DNA of 64,000 bases. It comes from Arthrobacter sp. B0490. GTDB taxonomy: Bacteria; Actinomycetota; Actinomycetes; Actinomycetales; Micrococcaceae. The DNA lies in contig NZ_PJIR01000004.1 of assembly GCF_002929355.1 (NCBI RefSeq), positions 186,001 to 250,000 on the forward strand. The letters run 5' to 3'. The notes beneath the pieces were generated by a model. The model was not told the DNA's origin. It made no database searches and saw only the letters and a list, made by a program, of their open reading frames with translations. The translations under genes and the position numbers were made by a program. Shown here piece by piece: positions 25,689 through 35,041 of this stretch; position 1 is the first letter of the stretch, and every line of letters starts with the position of its first letter.

Positions 25689-25987
25689 TGCCGATCGTGG
25701 TGCGGATCGACGTCGAACTCGCGAAGCGGAAGATGAGCGTGGGCGAGTTCGCGGAGCGCGTGGGCCTCACGCCCGCCAACGTGGCCGTCCTCAAGAACGG
25801 GCGGGCCAAGGCGGTCCGCTTCAGCACCCTCGAGGCCATGTGCCGGGTGCTCGGCTGCCAGCCCGGGGACCTCCTGGAGTGGTCCGACGACGCCGCGGAC
25901 GACGCCCCGGACGGTAGCCAGGACGGCACCGGGGATCGTGCCGACGGCGCCGCAGGCAGGGCCGCCCTCGGCAGGGACGGCGCATGA
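25688..25987 (+). CDS. XRE/Cro-type helix-turn-helix regulator (YozG-like)
   Basis: This 99-residue protein has a compact helix-turn-helix at residues 5-68: LAKRKMSVGEFAERVGLTPANVAVLKNG followed by RFSTLEAMCRVLGCQPGDLLEW. A low-complexity acidic/Gly/Ala tail of about 30 residues follows. It resembles the small DUF2975-linked repressors. It probably represses its own operon at the palindrome at 25164-25178. The end overlaps the next gene by four bases. Confidence 0.82.
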   Translation: MPIVVRIDVELAKRKMSVGEFAERVGLTPANVAVLKNGRAKAVRFSTLEAMCRVLGCQPGDLLEWSDDAADDAPDGSQDGTGDRADGAAGRAALGRDGA

Positions 25988-26853
25988 AGGGCATGTCCCG
26001 GTTCTTCCCCGCGGCACCCGGGCCGGGTACCGCCGGCGACGCGGGCCTCTTCGGACCCGACTCGGCCGCCTGGCGGATCGCCCGCGAGCGGCTGATCGTC
26101 GCCGGGGGCCCGGCTGCGCTCCTGCTGCAGCTGGCGCACCCGCTGGTGGCCGAGGGGGTGCGCGCCCACAGCGGGTTCGCGGGCGATCCGTTGCAACGGC
26201 TGCGCGGCACCCTCGACGCCGTCCTCACCGTCACGTTCGGCGACCAGGCGCAGGTGCGCGCCGCCGCCGGGCACGTCGCCCGCAGGCATCGGCCCGTCCG
26301 AGGTACCCTCCCTGTGCGCGGCGGGTCGATCCCGGCCGGGACGCCCTACAGCGCGACCGATCCGGATCTGGCCCTCTGGGTGTTCTCGACGCTCGTGTGG
26401 ACCGCCCTCGAGGTGACCGATGCCTTCCACCGGCCGGTCCCTGCGGTGGAGCGGGAGGCGTACTACCGGGACATGAGGCGGTTCGCGCACTTCTTCGGCG
26501 TCCCGGACGCGTTCCTGCCGACGGACTACGCGGGGCTCGACCGGTACCTGGCGGAGCAGGTCCGGACCACGCTCGACGTCGGGGCGGCGGGGGAGCAGCT
26601 CGCCCGGCAGGTCCTCGCACCCGAGCCGCCGCTCGTGCCGTGGCCCCTCCGCGGCGTCCCCTCCGTCCTGGCAGCGGGCGTGCTGCCGGCCGTCCTGCGG
26701 GAGGCCTACGCGCTCCCATGGCGGCGGCGTGAACGCGTGGTGTTCGCCCTTGCGTGCAGGGTCGCCCGGCTCGCCGTCCCCCTGCTGCCGGCGAGGATCC
26801 GGTACTGGCCGCACTACCGGGTGGCCCGGGACCGGGTGGGCGCGGACCGCTGA
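25984..26853 (+). CDS. DUF2236 / MpaB-type oxygenase-like protein
   Basis: This 289-residue protein has the DUF2236 pattern. AALLLQLAHPLVAEGV is followed by FAGDPLQRLRGTLDAVLTVTFG and then RRHRPVRG. LWVFSTLVWTALEVTDAF and YYRDMRRFAHFFGV come later. Members include the fungal MpaB oxygenase and latex-clearing proteins, which use haem; conserved histidines and arginines are present here. The substrate is unknown. The ATGA overlap with the XRE gene suggests co-expression. Confidence 0.78.
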   Translation: MKGMSRFFPAAPGPGTAGDAGLFGPDSAAWRIARERLIVAGGPAALLLQLAHPLVAEGVRAHSGFAGDPLQRLRGTLDAVLTVTFGDQAQVRAAAGHVARRHRPVRGTLPVRGGSIPAGTPYSATDPDLALWVFSTLVWTALEVTDAFHRPVPAVEREAYYRDMRRFAHFFGVPDAFLPTDYAGLDRYLAEQVRTTLDVGAAGEQLARQVLAPEPPLVPWPLRGVPSVLAAGVLPAVLREAYALPWRRRERVVFALACRVARLAVPLLPARIRYWPHYRVARDRVGADR

Positions 26854-26884
26854 CGGGCCGGTACTCAGGCGGCCGGCGGGGCGG

Positions 26885-27484
26885 TCAGTCCGGGCGGCGG
26901 ATCGTCGTCGTCACCGACACCAGCTGCGGGCGTGGAGGGGCGGAGCTGAAGCCGAACCGGACGGGCGGGAGCACCGGCGCCAGGGTGCCGAGGTCGGAGC
27001 CGCGCCAGGTCGCCGTCGCGCCGGAGATGGCCCGTGCCGACGTGACGCCGTAGTACTCGGTGCGTCCATGCCCAGCGGACCCGGCCGTCGCGACGCCCTT
27101 CACGAGCCGTGACGCCACCGGGTTGATGAGCGCGAGCCAGCGGGGATGCGTGGCCAGGCGCTTCGGGACGAGGCCCAGGAGCCGACCGAGGACGGTGGCG
27201 CCGCCGACCCCGGCGCGGAGCTGCAGGTCCCCGGCGTCGACGACGAGCCGGTCGCTCGTGAGCGTCGACGTGACGGGCGTGAGCACGACGTCGTCGAACG
27301 TGTAGGTGGCCTGCACGTAGTCGGCGATCTCCCTGTCCGGCGCGAGCAGCGTCCGCCGGCCGGAGGGGTCCTCCAGCATGACGTCCGTGAACGCCCCGAA
27401 CGGCGAGGCGGCCCATCGGCCGACCACCAGGCGGGTCCCCGAGGTGGTGCCGATGCCGGCGATGTGTCCTTCGAAGCGGTCCAT
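26885..27484 (-). CDS. Hypothetical protein
   Basis: This soluble 199-residue protein starts with MDRFEGHIAGIG. I do not recognise its family, although the beta-rich pattern (VVGRWAASPFGAFTDVMLEDPSGRRTLL by outline) suggests a lipocalin-like or hydantoinase-like sandwich. I chose the ATG at 27484 because CAGAAT lies six bases upstream, consistent with a leaderless start. A second ATG at 27499 is possible. It is convergent with DUF2236 and divergent from purA. Confidence 0.6.
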   Translation of the reverse strand: MDRFEGHIAGIGTTSGTRLVVGRWAASPFGAFTDVMLEDPSGRRTLLAPDREIADYVQATYTFDDVVLTPVTSTLTSDRLVVDAGDLQLRAGVGGATVLGRLLGLVPKRLATHPRWLALINPVASRLVKGVATAGSAGHGRTEYYGVTSARAISGATATWRGSDLGTLAPVLPPVRFGFSSAPPRPQLVSVTTTIRRPD

Positions 27485-27600
27485 CCCCCCATTCTGCATG
27501 GGGCGTCCACGGACGCACCACGGGAACGCTCCGCCCGGAGTGCTCCCGGCCCGGCGGTGGTCATGCGCGGCTTTTTGCGGCGCCTCCCGGACGGCTCGGC

Positions 27601-27654
27601 TAAACTCGGACGGTAAGAGCCCCAGTGGTCGCACGACGTGCGGCCGGTTGGGGC
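27601..27654 (+). promoter_or_regulatory. Promoter -10 and structured leader of purA
   Basis: TAAACT (27601-27606) looks like a -10 element 116 bases before purA. Shortly after the expected start of the RNA, GCCCCA (27619-27624) pairs with TGGGGC (27649-27654). GG/CC and CGCAC/GTGCG pairs continue inside, making one long hairpin. No known purine riboswitch signature is apparent to me. Confidence 0.45.
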
Positions 27655-27721
27655 GTTCTGATGCACGGCGTCCTTACCGCGGTTGCGCGGGGAGGGCCCG
27701 TGCCGAATGGGGGAGGATCCC

Positions 27722-29011
27722 ATGCCAGCAATCGTGATCGTCGGAGCCCAATGGGGCGACGAGGGCAAGGGTAAGGCCACGGACCTGCTGGGCGGCCGGG
27801 TCGACTACGTCGTGAAGCCGAACGGCGGCAACAACGCCGGGCACACCGTGGTCGTCAACGGCGAGAAGTACGAGCTGAAGCTCCTTCCCGCCGGCATCCT
27901 CAGCCCCAACGCCGTCCCGATCATCGGCAACGGCTGCGTCATCAACCTCGAGGCGCTCTTCGAGGAGATCGACGGGCTCGAGGCGCGCGGGGCGGACACC
28001 TCGAAGCTGCGCGTGTCGGCGAACGCCCACCTCGTGGCGCCCTACCACCAGGTGCTGGACAAGGTCACGGAGCGCTTCCTCGGCAAGCGCGCCATCGGCA
28101 CCACCGGCCGGGGTATCGGCCCCGCCTACATGGACAAGGTGGCGCGCCTCGGGCTGCGCGTCCAGGACGTGTTCGACGAGTCGATCCTGCGCCAGAAGGT
28201 GGAGGGTTCCCTCAAGCAGAAGAACGAGCTGCTGGTGAAGGTCTACAACCGGCGCGACGTCGAGGTCGAGGAGGTCGTGGAGTACTTCCTGTCCTTCGCG
28301 GAGCGGCTCAAGCCGCTCGTCATCGACTCCACCTTCGTGCTCAACGAGGCGCTCGACGCCGGCAAGGTGGTCCTCATGGAGGGCGGCCAGGCCACGTTCC
28401 TCGACGTGGACCACGGCACCTACCCGTTCGTGACTTCGTCGAACCCCACCGCGGGCGGGGCGTCCGTGGGCTCGGGTATCGGGCCCACGCGCATCTCCCG
28501 GTCGATCGGCATCATCAAGGCGTACACCACACGCGTGGGCGCGGGGCCGTTCCCCACGGAGCTGTTCGACGACATGGGCATGTACCTGCAGACCAAGGGC
28601 GGCGAGTTCGGCGTCAACACGGGCCGCCCGCGCCGCTGCGGCTGGTACGACGCCGTCCTGGCGCGCCACGCCTCGCGCGTCAACGGCTTCACCGACTACT
28701 TCGTGACCAAGCTCGACGTCCTGACGGGCATCGAGACCATCCCCGTGTGCGTCGCGTACGACGTCGACGGCGTGCGGCACGACGAGATGCCCATGACGCA
28801 GACCGAGTTCCACCACGCCAAGCCGATCTTCGAGTACTTCGACGGCTGGACCGAGGACATCACGGGGGCCCGGACCATCGAGGACCTGCCGGACAACGCG
28901 CAGACCTACGTGCGGGCGCTCGAGAAGCTGTCCGGTACCCGCTTCTCCGCCATCGGCGTCGGCCCGGACCGCGACCAGACCATCGTGGTGAACGACCTCA
29001 TCGGCGGCTGA
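27722..29011 (+). CDS. purA: Adenylosuccinate synthetase
   Basis: This 429-residue GTP-dependent enzyme converts IMP and aspartate to adenylosuccinate, the first committed step to AMP. The N-terminal [17 protein letters not shown] carries the catalytic Asp and the GTP loop. [11 protein letters not shown] carries the catalytic His. [13 protein letters not shown] and the C-terminal [10 protein letters not shown] are standard PurA motifs. A GGGGGAGG-like ribosome-binding site precedes the ATG. The length is normal for the family. Confidence 0.96.
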   Translation: MPAIVIVGAQWGDEGKGKATDLLGGRVDYVVKPNGGNNAGHTVVVNGEKYELKLLPAGILSPNAVPIIGNGCVINLEALFEEIDGLEARGADTSKLRVSANAHLVAPYHQVLDKVTERFLGKRAIGTTGRGIGPAYMDKVARLGLRVQDVFDESILRQKVEGSLKQKNELLVKVYNRRDVEVEEVVEYFLSFAERLKPLVIDSTFVLNEALDAGKVVLMEGGQATFLDVDHGTYPFVTSSNPTAGGASVGSGIGPTRISRSIGIIKAYTTRVGAGPFPTELFDDMGMYLQTKGGEFGVNTGRPRRCGWYDAVLARHASRVNGFTDYFVTKLDVLTGIETIPVCVAYDVDGVRHDEMPMTQTEFHHAKPIFEYFDGWTEDITGARTIEDLPDNAQTYVRALEKLSGTRFSAIGVGPDRDQTIVVNDLIGG

Positions 29012-29021
29012 CGCCCGACGC

Positions 29022-29059
29022 GACGACGGCCCCCGGAGGAGAGTCCGGGGGCCGTCGTC
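29022..29059. terminator. Bidirectional terminator after purA
   Basis: GACGACGGCCCCCGGA (29022-29037) pairs perfectly over 16 bases with 29044-29059, with a six-base loop. It lies between purA and the convergent lipoprotein gene ending at 29092. Confidence 0.75.
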
Positions 29060-29091
29060 GTGTCGGAGCCGGGTCGGGCCCGGCGGCCGTC

Positions 29092-29871
29092 CTACAGATT
29101 GACCGTGATGTCGGCTCCTTCGCGGAGCTCCCCGATCAGGGACTGTGCGGCCTCTGAGGTCTTCTCGCCCGCCAGCTGCTCCTCGATCTGCGGTCGCACC
29201 TCCTCGAGCGGAGGGATCGGCGTCGCGGTCTGGCCGCTGGCTGCCTGCTGGGCGACGGCGGCGTCGTAGGTCTCCTGGATCTCCTGGTCCGTGGGCTTCG
29301 TGTCGCCGGCTTCCTCGGCCAGCAGCGCGTCGAGCTTCACCTGGTTCTCCAGCTGGGTGTCGAACGCGGCATCGTCGAGGCCCTGTTCGGCGAAGGCGGC
29401 CCGCAGCTCCTCCTCCGAGCCCAGCTGGCTCGACTCGAGGAGTGTGGCGATCGCCGCGGTCCTGGCTTCGGCCGTCGCCTCGATGCCGCGCTCGTCCGCT
29501 TCCTGGCGCAGCAGCTCGGTGCTGACGAGGTTGTCCGCCACGGTCGTCTTCAGCTGGTCCTGGTCGACCTCCTCGCCGCTGGCCGCGGCCTGCGAGGCCG
29601 CCTGCTGGAACTGCCCCTCGTAGGCGGTGGTGAAGTCCTCCCGGCCGATGTCCGTGCCGTTGACGACGGCGACGACCTCGGGGATGCCCTCGAGATCCGG
29701 TGCGGCCTGCGCGGCCTCTCCCGGAGCGGCCGACTCGACCGGCGCCTCGCTCGACGCGGCCGAGCTCTCCGGTTCCCCGCCCTGGGCGCTGCAGCCGCCG
29801 AGGACCGCGATCGAGCCGATGAAGGCGGCCGCCAGGAGGCGCCGTCCCTGGATAGTTCGAGTGATGGTCAT
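29092..29871 (-). CDS. SurA N-terminal-domain lipoprotein
   Basis: This 259-residue exported lipoprotein has a signal peptide ending in the lipobox LGGC (Cys27). A Ser/Ala/Glu-rich linker of about 40 residues follows. The SurA/PrsA-type chaperone domain (about 68-255) has VVAVVNGTDIGREDF, a run of amphipathic helices, and VADNLVSTELLRQEADERGI. No parvulin (PPIase) domain is obvious. It probably helps fold secreted proteins at the outer face of the membrane. Confidence 0.8.
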   Translation of the reverse strand: MTITRTIQGRRLLAAAFIGSIAVLGGCSAQGGEPESSAASSEAPVESAAPGEAAQAAPDLEGIPEVVAVVNGTDIGREDFTTAYEGQFQQAASQAAASGEEVDQDQLKTTVADNLVSTELLRQEADERGIEATAEARTAAIATLLESSQLGSEEELRAAFAEQGLDDAAFDTQLENQVKLDALLAEEAGDTKPTDQEIQETYDAAVAQQAASGQTATPIPPLEEVRPQIEEQLAGEKTSEAAQSLIGELREGADITVNL

Positions 29872-29989
29872 GCGGACCCGTCCTTGCGTTGCGTGCGATG
29901 GTCAGCCTGCGACTGTAGCATCGCGGCCTCCCCGTGCACCGACCGCGCCCTCGGTGCGAGCTGGACGCCGGCCGCCGCCGGCGGGCCCG

Positions 29990-30496
29990 CTACCAGCCCC
30001 AGGTCCCCGCGCCGCCCTTGAACGGTCCGACGATCGCCGCCGTGATCCAGCCGCCGTAGAAATCGCCCTCCTGCGCCTGTACCGTCTCGCCGGCCACGGT
30101 GCAGCTGTCCATCTGCGACGGATAGATGGCGGCGCGCGTCGCCAGGTCCTCGTAGTCGCGCACGGGTGAGGGGTAGGTCCAGGCACCGCGCGGGCTGCGC
30201 GCTGAGCCGGCCACGACGTCGAAGTAGCTCGCCGCGCCCTTGAACTCGCAGTGCGTGGTGCCTTCCACCGGGACCAGGACACCCGGGGCGAAATCAGGGA
30301 TCGGCAGGTAGTAGACCGGCGGGTGGCTCGTCTCGAGTACCCGTACCGCGTCGCCCGTGGTGGCGATCAGCAGGCCGCCGAACCGCACCTCGATCGTCGC
30401 CACCGTCCGCTCCACCCTCGGCGGCCTCGGGTAGTCCCAGACGGACTCCTGGCCGGGCCCGGGCGGGGTCCGCTTGCGCTGCATCGGGTTCCTCAT
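29990..30496 (-). CDS. DUF427 family protein
   Basis: This 168-residue protein carries a DUF427 domain: VATIEVRFGGLLIATTGDAVRVLETSHPP by outline, then YYLPIPDF, CEFKGAASYFDV and YPSQMDSCTV. A C-terminal part ends in GDFYGGWITAAIVGPFKG. The function is unknown. I chose ATG 30496 because TAGCCT lies seven bases upstream, consistent with a leaderless start. An internal ATG at 30484 with GAGGA just before it is the alternative. Confidence 0.82.
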   Translation of the reverse strand: MRNPMQRKRTPPGPGQESVWDYPRPPRVERTVATIEVRFGGLLIATTGDAVRVLETSHPPVYYLPIPDFAPGVLVPVEGTTHCEFKGAASYFDVVAGSARSPRGAWTYPSPVRDYEDLATRAAIYPSQMDSCTVAGETVQAQEGDFYGGWITAAIVGPFKGGAGTWGW

Positions 30497-30577
30497 GGGA
30501 AGAAGGCTACTCCGGCGGGCCTTCCGGGGAGTCTGTACGCTGGACGAAAGGCACGGCACACACGTGAGGGCGGGAAC

Positions 30578-31384
30578 ATGTTGGTCAGCGTTGGGCAGTT
30601 CCGGCCGGGTGGGGACACCCCGGCGAATCTGGCGGTCATGCGGGAGCTCGCGGCCGAGGCCTCCTCCCAGGGGTCGGACCTGATCGTCCTCCCCGAGGAG
30701 TCGATGTTCTCGATCGGCGCGGTCGAGGGGCCGCTGCAGCAGGCGGTCGAGGCCAACTGGACCTCGTTCGTGCAGCAGCTGTCCTTCATCGCCGCCGAGC
30801 ACTCCCTCGGGATCGTCGCCGGCGGCTACGAGCCCAGCGGTGAGGAGCGGCCCTTCAACACCCTCGTCCTCATCGACGCGACGGGCCGGATCGTGGACAC
30901 CTACCGCAAGCTGCACCTCTACGACGCCTTCAGCTACCAGGAGTCCACACGCATCAAGCCGGGCGACGGCGGCATCACGGTCGCCGAGATCGGCGACGTC
31001 CGGGTGGGCCTCCTGACGTGCTACGACATCCGGTTCCCCGAGCAGGCACGCGCGCTCGCCGACGCCGGGGCCGACCTGCTCTGCGTGCCGGCGGCCTGGT
31101 TCAGGGGCGAGCACAAGATCGAGCACTGGGAGACGCTGCTCAAGGCCCGGGCCATCGAGAACACGCTCTGGGTGGCGGCCGCCGGCACGTCCAGCGGCCA
31201 CACGATCGGCCACTCGGCCATCATCGATCCCATGGGGGTGCCGCAGGTCCACCTCGAGGACGAGGAGCGTGGCGTCGTCACCACCGAGGTCTCGCGCCGC
31301 AGGGTCGACGACGTCCGCGAGTTCCTGCCGGTGCTGCGGAACCGGCGCTTCATCGAGAACAACACCATTGTCGACTCCCACTGA
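30578..31384 (+). CDS. Carbon-nitrogen hydrolase (nitrilase superfamily)
   Basis: This 268-residue protein has the nitrilase-fold catalytic triad in sequence: Glu40 in VLPEES, Lys111 in TYRKLHLYDAF and Cys148 in LLTCYDIRFPE. Size and pattern fit branch 10 (NIT/omega-amidase or related amidases), but the substrate cannot be fixed. A GAGGGCGGG stretch precedes the ATG. The stop lies 17 bases inside the frame of the following LacI gene, so the two may be co-transcribed. Confidence 0.88.
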   Translation: MLVSVGQFRPGGDTPANLAVMRELAAEASSQGSDLIVLPEESMFSIGAVEGPLQQAVEANWTSFVQQLSFIAAEHSLGIVAGGYEPSGEERPFNTLVLIDATGRIVDTYRKLHLYDAFSYQESTRIKPGDGGITVAEIGDVRVGLLTCYDIRFPEQARALADAGADLLCVPAAWFRGEHKIEHWETLLKARAIENTLWVAAAGTSSGHTIGHSAIIDPMGVPQVHLEDEERGVVTTEVSRRRVDDVREFLPVLRNRRFIENNTIVDSH

Positions 31385-32471
31385 CGCGGCGGGCTCCGCG
31401 GCGACCGGTTCCGCCACGGAGAGGCGCATCCGGCCGACGGACCCCGTCCGTGCCGCCAACATCCGTGACGTCGCACGCAGGGCGGGGGTCTCCCACCAGA
31501 CCGTCTCCCGCGTGATCAACGGGCATCCGAGCCTCCGGGCCGAGACCCGCGACCGCGTGCTGGCGGCCATGGACGAGCTCAGCTTCCGTCCCAACCGGGC
31601 CGCCCGCGCCCTCGTCACCAGTCGGTCCACCACCATCGGGGTGCTCGTGAGCAAGGGCTTCGAGTACGGGCCGGCCGCGAGCCTGCATGCCATCGACAGC
31701 GCCGCGCGCGAGGCAGGGTACGCCGTCGACGTCGCGCACCTCGACGACGCGGAGGGTGGCTCCATCCGTGCGGCCCTGGACCGGCTCCTGACCCACAACG
31801 TGGACGGGCTGATCATCCTGGCGCCGCAGACGCAGACCCTCGCGGAGATCGAGCACCTGTCCATCACCCTGCCGTTCGTGACGGTCCACTCCGCGCGGGC
31901 CCACGACGACCACCGGCTCTCCGTCGACCAGTCGGGCGGCGCCGCGCTCGCGACCCGCCACCTCCTGCAGCTCGGGCACCGGCGGATCGTGCACATCGCC
32001 GGCCCCGACGGCTGGTTCGAGACGGAGGCGCGCGTGCGGGGGTACCGGGGCGAGATGGAGGCCTGGGGGTCGGAGGCCGAGGTGCTGCTGTCCGGGGACT
32101 GGACGGCCGAATCGGGCTATCGCGCGGGACTCGTCCTGCTGGGGGATCCGGGTGTCACCGCGATCTTCTCGTCGAACGACCAGATGGCACTCGGGATGCT
32201 CCATGCGTTCCGCGAGCACGGACGACGCGTACCGGAGGACGTCAGCGTGGTGGGCTTCGACGACGTCCCGGAGGCCGCTCACTACTGGCCGCCCCTGACC
32301 ACGGTCCGGCAGAACTTCCCGGAACTGGGCCGGCGCTGCGTGGCGCGACTGCTGGGCCTCATCGGCGAGGACGGAACCGGAGCAGGCGTCCGCGCGGCCG
32401 CGGGTGCCGTGCCCGACGTCGTCCCGGAGCTCGTGATCCGCTCCTCGACGGCACCTCCGACCCCGCGATAG
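31368..32471 (+). CDS. LacI family regulator, probable arabinose repressor
   Basis: This 367-residue regulator has a helix-turn-helix IRDVARRAGVSHQTVSRVINGHPSL beginning at about residue 28 and a complete sensor domain to the end (VGFDDVPEAAHYWPPLTTVRQ). It stands directly before araB and after no other regulator, so it is the natural repressor of the arabinose genes. The best start is TTG 31368, which overlaps the nitrilase gene. No ATG or GTG lies at a suitable place before the helix-turn-helix, so the exact N-terminus is uncertain. Confidence 0.85.
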   Translation: MSTPTDAAGSAATGSATERRIRPTDPVRAANIRDVARRAGVSHQTVSRVINGHPSLRAETRDRVLAAMDELSFRPNRAARALVTSRSTTIGVLVSKGFEYGPAASLHAIDSAAREAGYAVDVAHLDDAEGGSIRAALDRLLTHNVDGLIILAPQTQTLAEIEHLSITLPFVTVHSARAHDDHRLSVDQSGGAALATRHLLQLGHRRIVHIAGPDGWFETEARVRGYRGEMEAWGSEAEVLLSGDWTAESGYRAGLVLLGDPGVTAIFSSNDQMALGMLHAFREHGRRVPEDVSVVGFDDVPEAAHYWPPLTTVRQNFPELGRRCVARLLGLIGEDGTGAGVRAAAGAVPDVVPELVIRSSTAPPTPR

Positions 32472-32491
32472 CGTCTCCCCACGCAGGGTCG

Positions 32492-32548
32492 TTGACACAC
32501 GCCACCTCCGCACCCCACACTGGGATCCGCGAATGTGAACGGTCACAT
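32492..32548 (+). promoter_or_regulatory. Promoter and operator of the arabinose operon
   Basis: TTGACA (32492-32497) and CACACT (32516-32521) are 18 bases apart. Just downstream, over the probable start of transcription, lies ATGTGAACGGTCACAT (32533-32548), a palindrome with seven of eight matching half-site bases around CG. A LacI-type repressor bound there would block transcription of araB. Confidence 0.65.
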
Positions 32549-32612
32549 CCCGCGACGACGATCCACCAGAGCACTGCTTCGCGGTCTCGAGAAGAACAAA
32601 GAGGTCCTTCCC

Positions 32613-34331
32613 TTGAGTGACTCCACCCCGGGCGCACCCGGGACGTCCGCGGACGCCCCCCGGCCCACCTACGTCATCGGCGTCGACTACGGCACCCTGT
32701 CGGGACGCGCCGTCGTGGTCCGCGTCTCCGACGGGGCCGAACTCGGCGCCTCCACGCTCGAGTACCCGCACGCCGTCATGGACTCGGTGCTCGCGGCCAC
32801 CGGTGAGCAGCTCCCGCCCGAGTGGGCCCTGCAGGTGCCCTCCGACTACGTCGACGTCCTCCGTGACGCCGTCCCGGCCGCCGTGCGGGAAGCCGGCATC
32901 GACCCGCAGGACGTCATCGGCATCGCCACCGACTTCACGGCCTGCACCATGGTGCCCACCCTCGCCGACGGGACGCCCCTCAACGAGGTGCCGGGCTACG
33001 AGGGCCGGCCGCACGCGTACGTGAAGCTCTGGAAGCACCACGCGGCGCAGGGCCAGGCCAACCGCATCAACGAGCTCGCCGCCGGGCGCGGAGAGGCGTG
33101 GCTGCCCCGCTACGGCGGGCTGATCTCGAGCGAGTGGGAGTTCGCCAAGGGACTCCAGCTGCTCGAGGAGGACCGCGAGCTGTACGACCTCATGGACCAC
33201 TGGGTCGAGGCCGCCGACTGGATCGTGTGGCAGCTCACCGGGGAGTACGTCCGGAACGCCTGCACCGCCGGGTACAAGGGCATCTACCAGGACGGCGCCT
33301 ACCCGTCCGAGGACTTCCTCGCCGCCCTCAACCCCGACTTCGCCGGGTTCGCCCGCGAGAAGGTGGAGCACACCATCGGCGCCCTCGCCTCGCAGGCGGG
33401 GACCCTCTCCGAGGAGGCCGCGGGTTGGACGGGGCTGCCGGCGGGCATCGCGGTCGCCGTCGGGAACGTCGACGCCCACGTCACCGCACCCGCGGCCCAG
33501 GCCACGGACCCCGGCCAGATGGTCGCGATCATGGGCACCTCGACGTGCCACGTCATGAACTCCGACCGCCTGAGCGAGGTGCCCGGCATGTGCGGCGTGG
33601 TGGACGGGGGCATCGTCGAGGGCTTCTACGGCTACGAGGCCGGCCAGTCCGGCGTCGGCGACATCTTCGCGTGGTTCGTCGCGAACCAGGTGCCCGGGGA
33701 GATCCGCGACGCCGCAGCGGCACAGGGCCGGAGCGTGCACGAGTACCTGACCGAGCAGGCCCGGGCCGAGCCCGTCGGAGCGCACGGCCTCGTGGCCCTC
33801 GACTGGCACTCCGGCAACCGCTCCGTGCTCGTGGACCACGAGCTCTCCGGCATCGTCGTGGGCCTCACGCTCGCCACGAAGCCGCACGAGGTCTACCGCG
33901 CCCTGCTGGAATCGACCGCGTTCGGCACCCGCACGATCGTCGAGACCTTCAACGCCTCCGGCGTTCCCGTGACCGAGTTCGTGGCCGCGGGCGGCCTCAT
34001 CCGCAACCCGTTCCTCCTGCAGGTCTACGCCGACGTGCTGAACATGCCCCTCTCCGTGATCGGCAGCGCCCAGGGGCCGGCCCTCGGATCGGCGATCCAC
34101 GCCGCCGTCGCCGCAGGTGCCTACGAGGACATCCACGCCGCCGCCGCGGCGATGGGCCGCCTCGACCGCGCCGCGTACACGCCCGACCCCGAGCGTGCCG
34201 CCGCCTACGACGCCCTGTACCGCGAGTACACCGAACTGCACGACTACTTCGGGCGCGGCGGCAACGACGTCATGCACCGGCTGAAGGCGCTCCGCCGCGC
34301 GGCCCGTACGCAGCAGGCCGTGACCGCATGA
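32613..34331 (+). CDS. araB: L-ribulokinase
   Basis: This 572-residue FGGY kinase phosphorylates L-ribulose to L-ribulose 5-phosphate. The N-terminal [17 protein letters not shown] is the ribulokinase ATP-binding start. [31 protein letters not shown] and [20 protein letters not shown] are further family motifs. The TTG at 32613 is supported by AAAGAGG eight bases upstream. It is the first gene of araB-araD-araA and overlaps araD by four bases. Confidence 0.94.
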   Translation: MSDSTPGAPGTSADAPRPTYVIGVDYGTLSGRAVVVRVSDGAELGASTLEYPHAVMDSVLAATGEQLPPEWALQVPSDYVDVLRDAVPAAVREAGIDPQDVIGIATDFTACTMVPTLADGTPLNEVPGYEGRPHAYVKLWKHHAAQGQANRINELAAGRGEAWLPRYGGLISSEWEFAKGLQLLEEDRELYDLMDHWVEAADWIVWQLTGEYVRNACTAGYKGIYQDGAYPSEDFLAALNPDFAGFAREKVEHTIGALASQAGTLSEEAAGWTGLPAGIAVAVGNVDAHVTAPAAQATDPGQMVAIMGTSTCHVMNSDRLSEVPGMCGVVDGGIVEGFYGYEAGQSGVGDIFAWFVANQVPGEIRDAAAAQGRSVHEYLTEQARAEPVGAHGLVALDWHSGNRSVLVDHELSGIVVGLTLATKPHEVYRALLESTAFGTRTIVETFNASGVPVTEFVAAGGLIRNPFLLQVYADVLNMPLSVIGSAQGPALGSAIHAAVAAGAYEDIHAAAAAMGRLDRAAYTPDPERAAAYDALYREYTELHDYFGRGGNDVMHRLKALRRAARTQQAVTA

Positions 34332-35041
34332 GCACGTTCGATCCCGGGACCGAGGCCGCGATCACCGCCGTCCGCCAGGACGTCGCAGCACTGCACGCCG
34401 AACTCGTGCGCTACGGGCTCGTGGTCTGGACGGGCGGCAACGTCTCCGGCCGGGTGCCCGGCGCCGACCTGTTCGTGATCAAGCCCTCCGGTGTCGGCTA
34501 CGACGAGCTGACACCCGACAACCAGATCCTCTGCGACCTCGACGGCAACGTCGTCGAGGGCACGCCCGGATCGGAGCGGTCGCCGTCGAGCGACACCGCA
34601 GCACACGCCTACGTCTACCGCCACATGCCCGACGTCGGGGGCGTGGTACACACGCACTCCACCTACGCCGTGGCCTGGGCTGCACGCGGCGAGCCGATCC
34701 CGTGCGTCCTCACCGCCATGGCGGACGAGTTCGGCGGCGAGATCCCCGTGGGTCCCTTCGCCGTCATCGGCGACGACTCGATCGGCCGCGGCATCGTCGA
34801 CACGCTCACCGGCCACCGCTCCCGCGGCGTGCTCATGAAGAGCCACGGACCGTTCACCATCGGCAGGGACGCGAAGGACGCCGTCAAGGCCGCCGTGATG
34901 CTCGAGGACGTGGCGCGCACCGTCCACATCTCCCGTCAGCTCGGGGCGCCCCTGCCCATCGAGCCCGAGCACGTCGACTCCCTTTTCGACCGGTACCAGA
35001 ACGTGTACGGTCAGTCCTCGACCCCAGGAGCCCCTGCATGA
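34328..35041 (+). CDS. araD: L-ribulose-5-phosphate 4-epimerase
   Basis: This 237-residue class II aldolase-fold enzyme converts L-ribulose 5-phosphate to D-xylulose 5-phosphate, which enters the pentose phosphate pathway. [22 protein letters not shown] is visible by outline. The zinc-binding site is in [25 protein letters not shown] carries another zinc histidine. Four-base overlaps join it to araB and araA. Confidence 0.93.
   Translation: MSTFDPGTEAAITAVRQDVAALHAELVRYGLVVWTGGNVSGRVPGADLFVIKPSGVGYDELTPDNQILCDLDGNVVEGTPGSERSPSSDTAAHAYVYRHMPDVGGVVHTHSTYAVAWAARGEPIPCVLTAMADEFGGEIPVGPFAVIGDDSIGRGIVDTLTGHRSRGVLMKSHGPFTIGRDAKDAVKAAVMLEDVARTVHISRQLGAPLPIEPEHVDSLFDRYQNVYGQSSTPGAPA

Noticed and set aside
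27485..27721. A purine or other known riboswitch in the purA leader
   Set aside because: The hairpin is clear, but I could not find the conserved core of any metabolite riboswitch that I know.
32533..32548. ATGTGAACGGTCACAT as a CRP-type site
   Set aside because: The TGTGA/TCACA half-sites are only four bases apart instead of six, and the CG-centred palindrome next to a LacI gene fits a LacI operator.
31350..34277. A 975-codon open frame on the minus strand opposite the LacI and araB genes
   Set aside because: It is antisense to clear LacI and ribulokinase genes and its protein is a low-complexity Gly/Asp/Arg/Val product typical of shadow frames in high-GC DNA.
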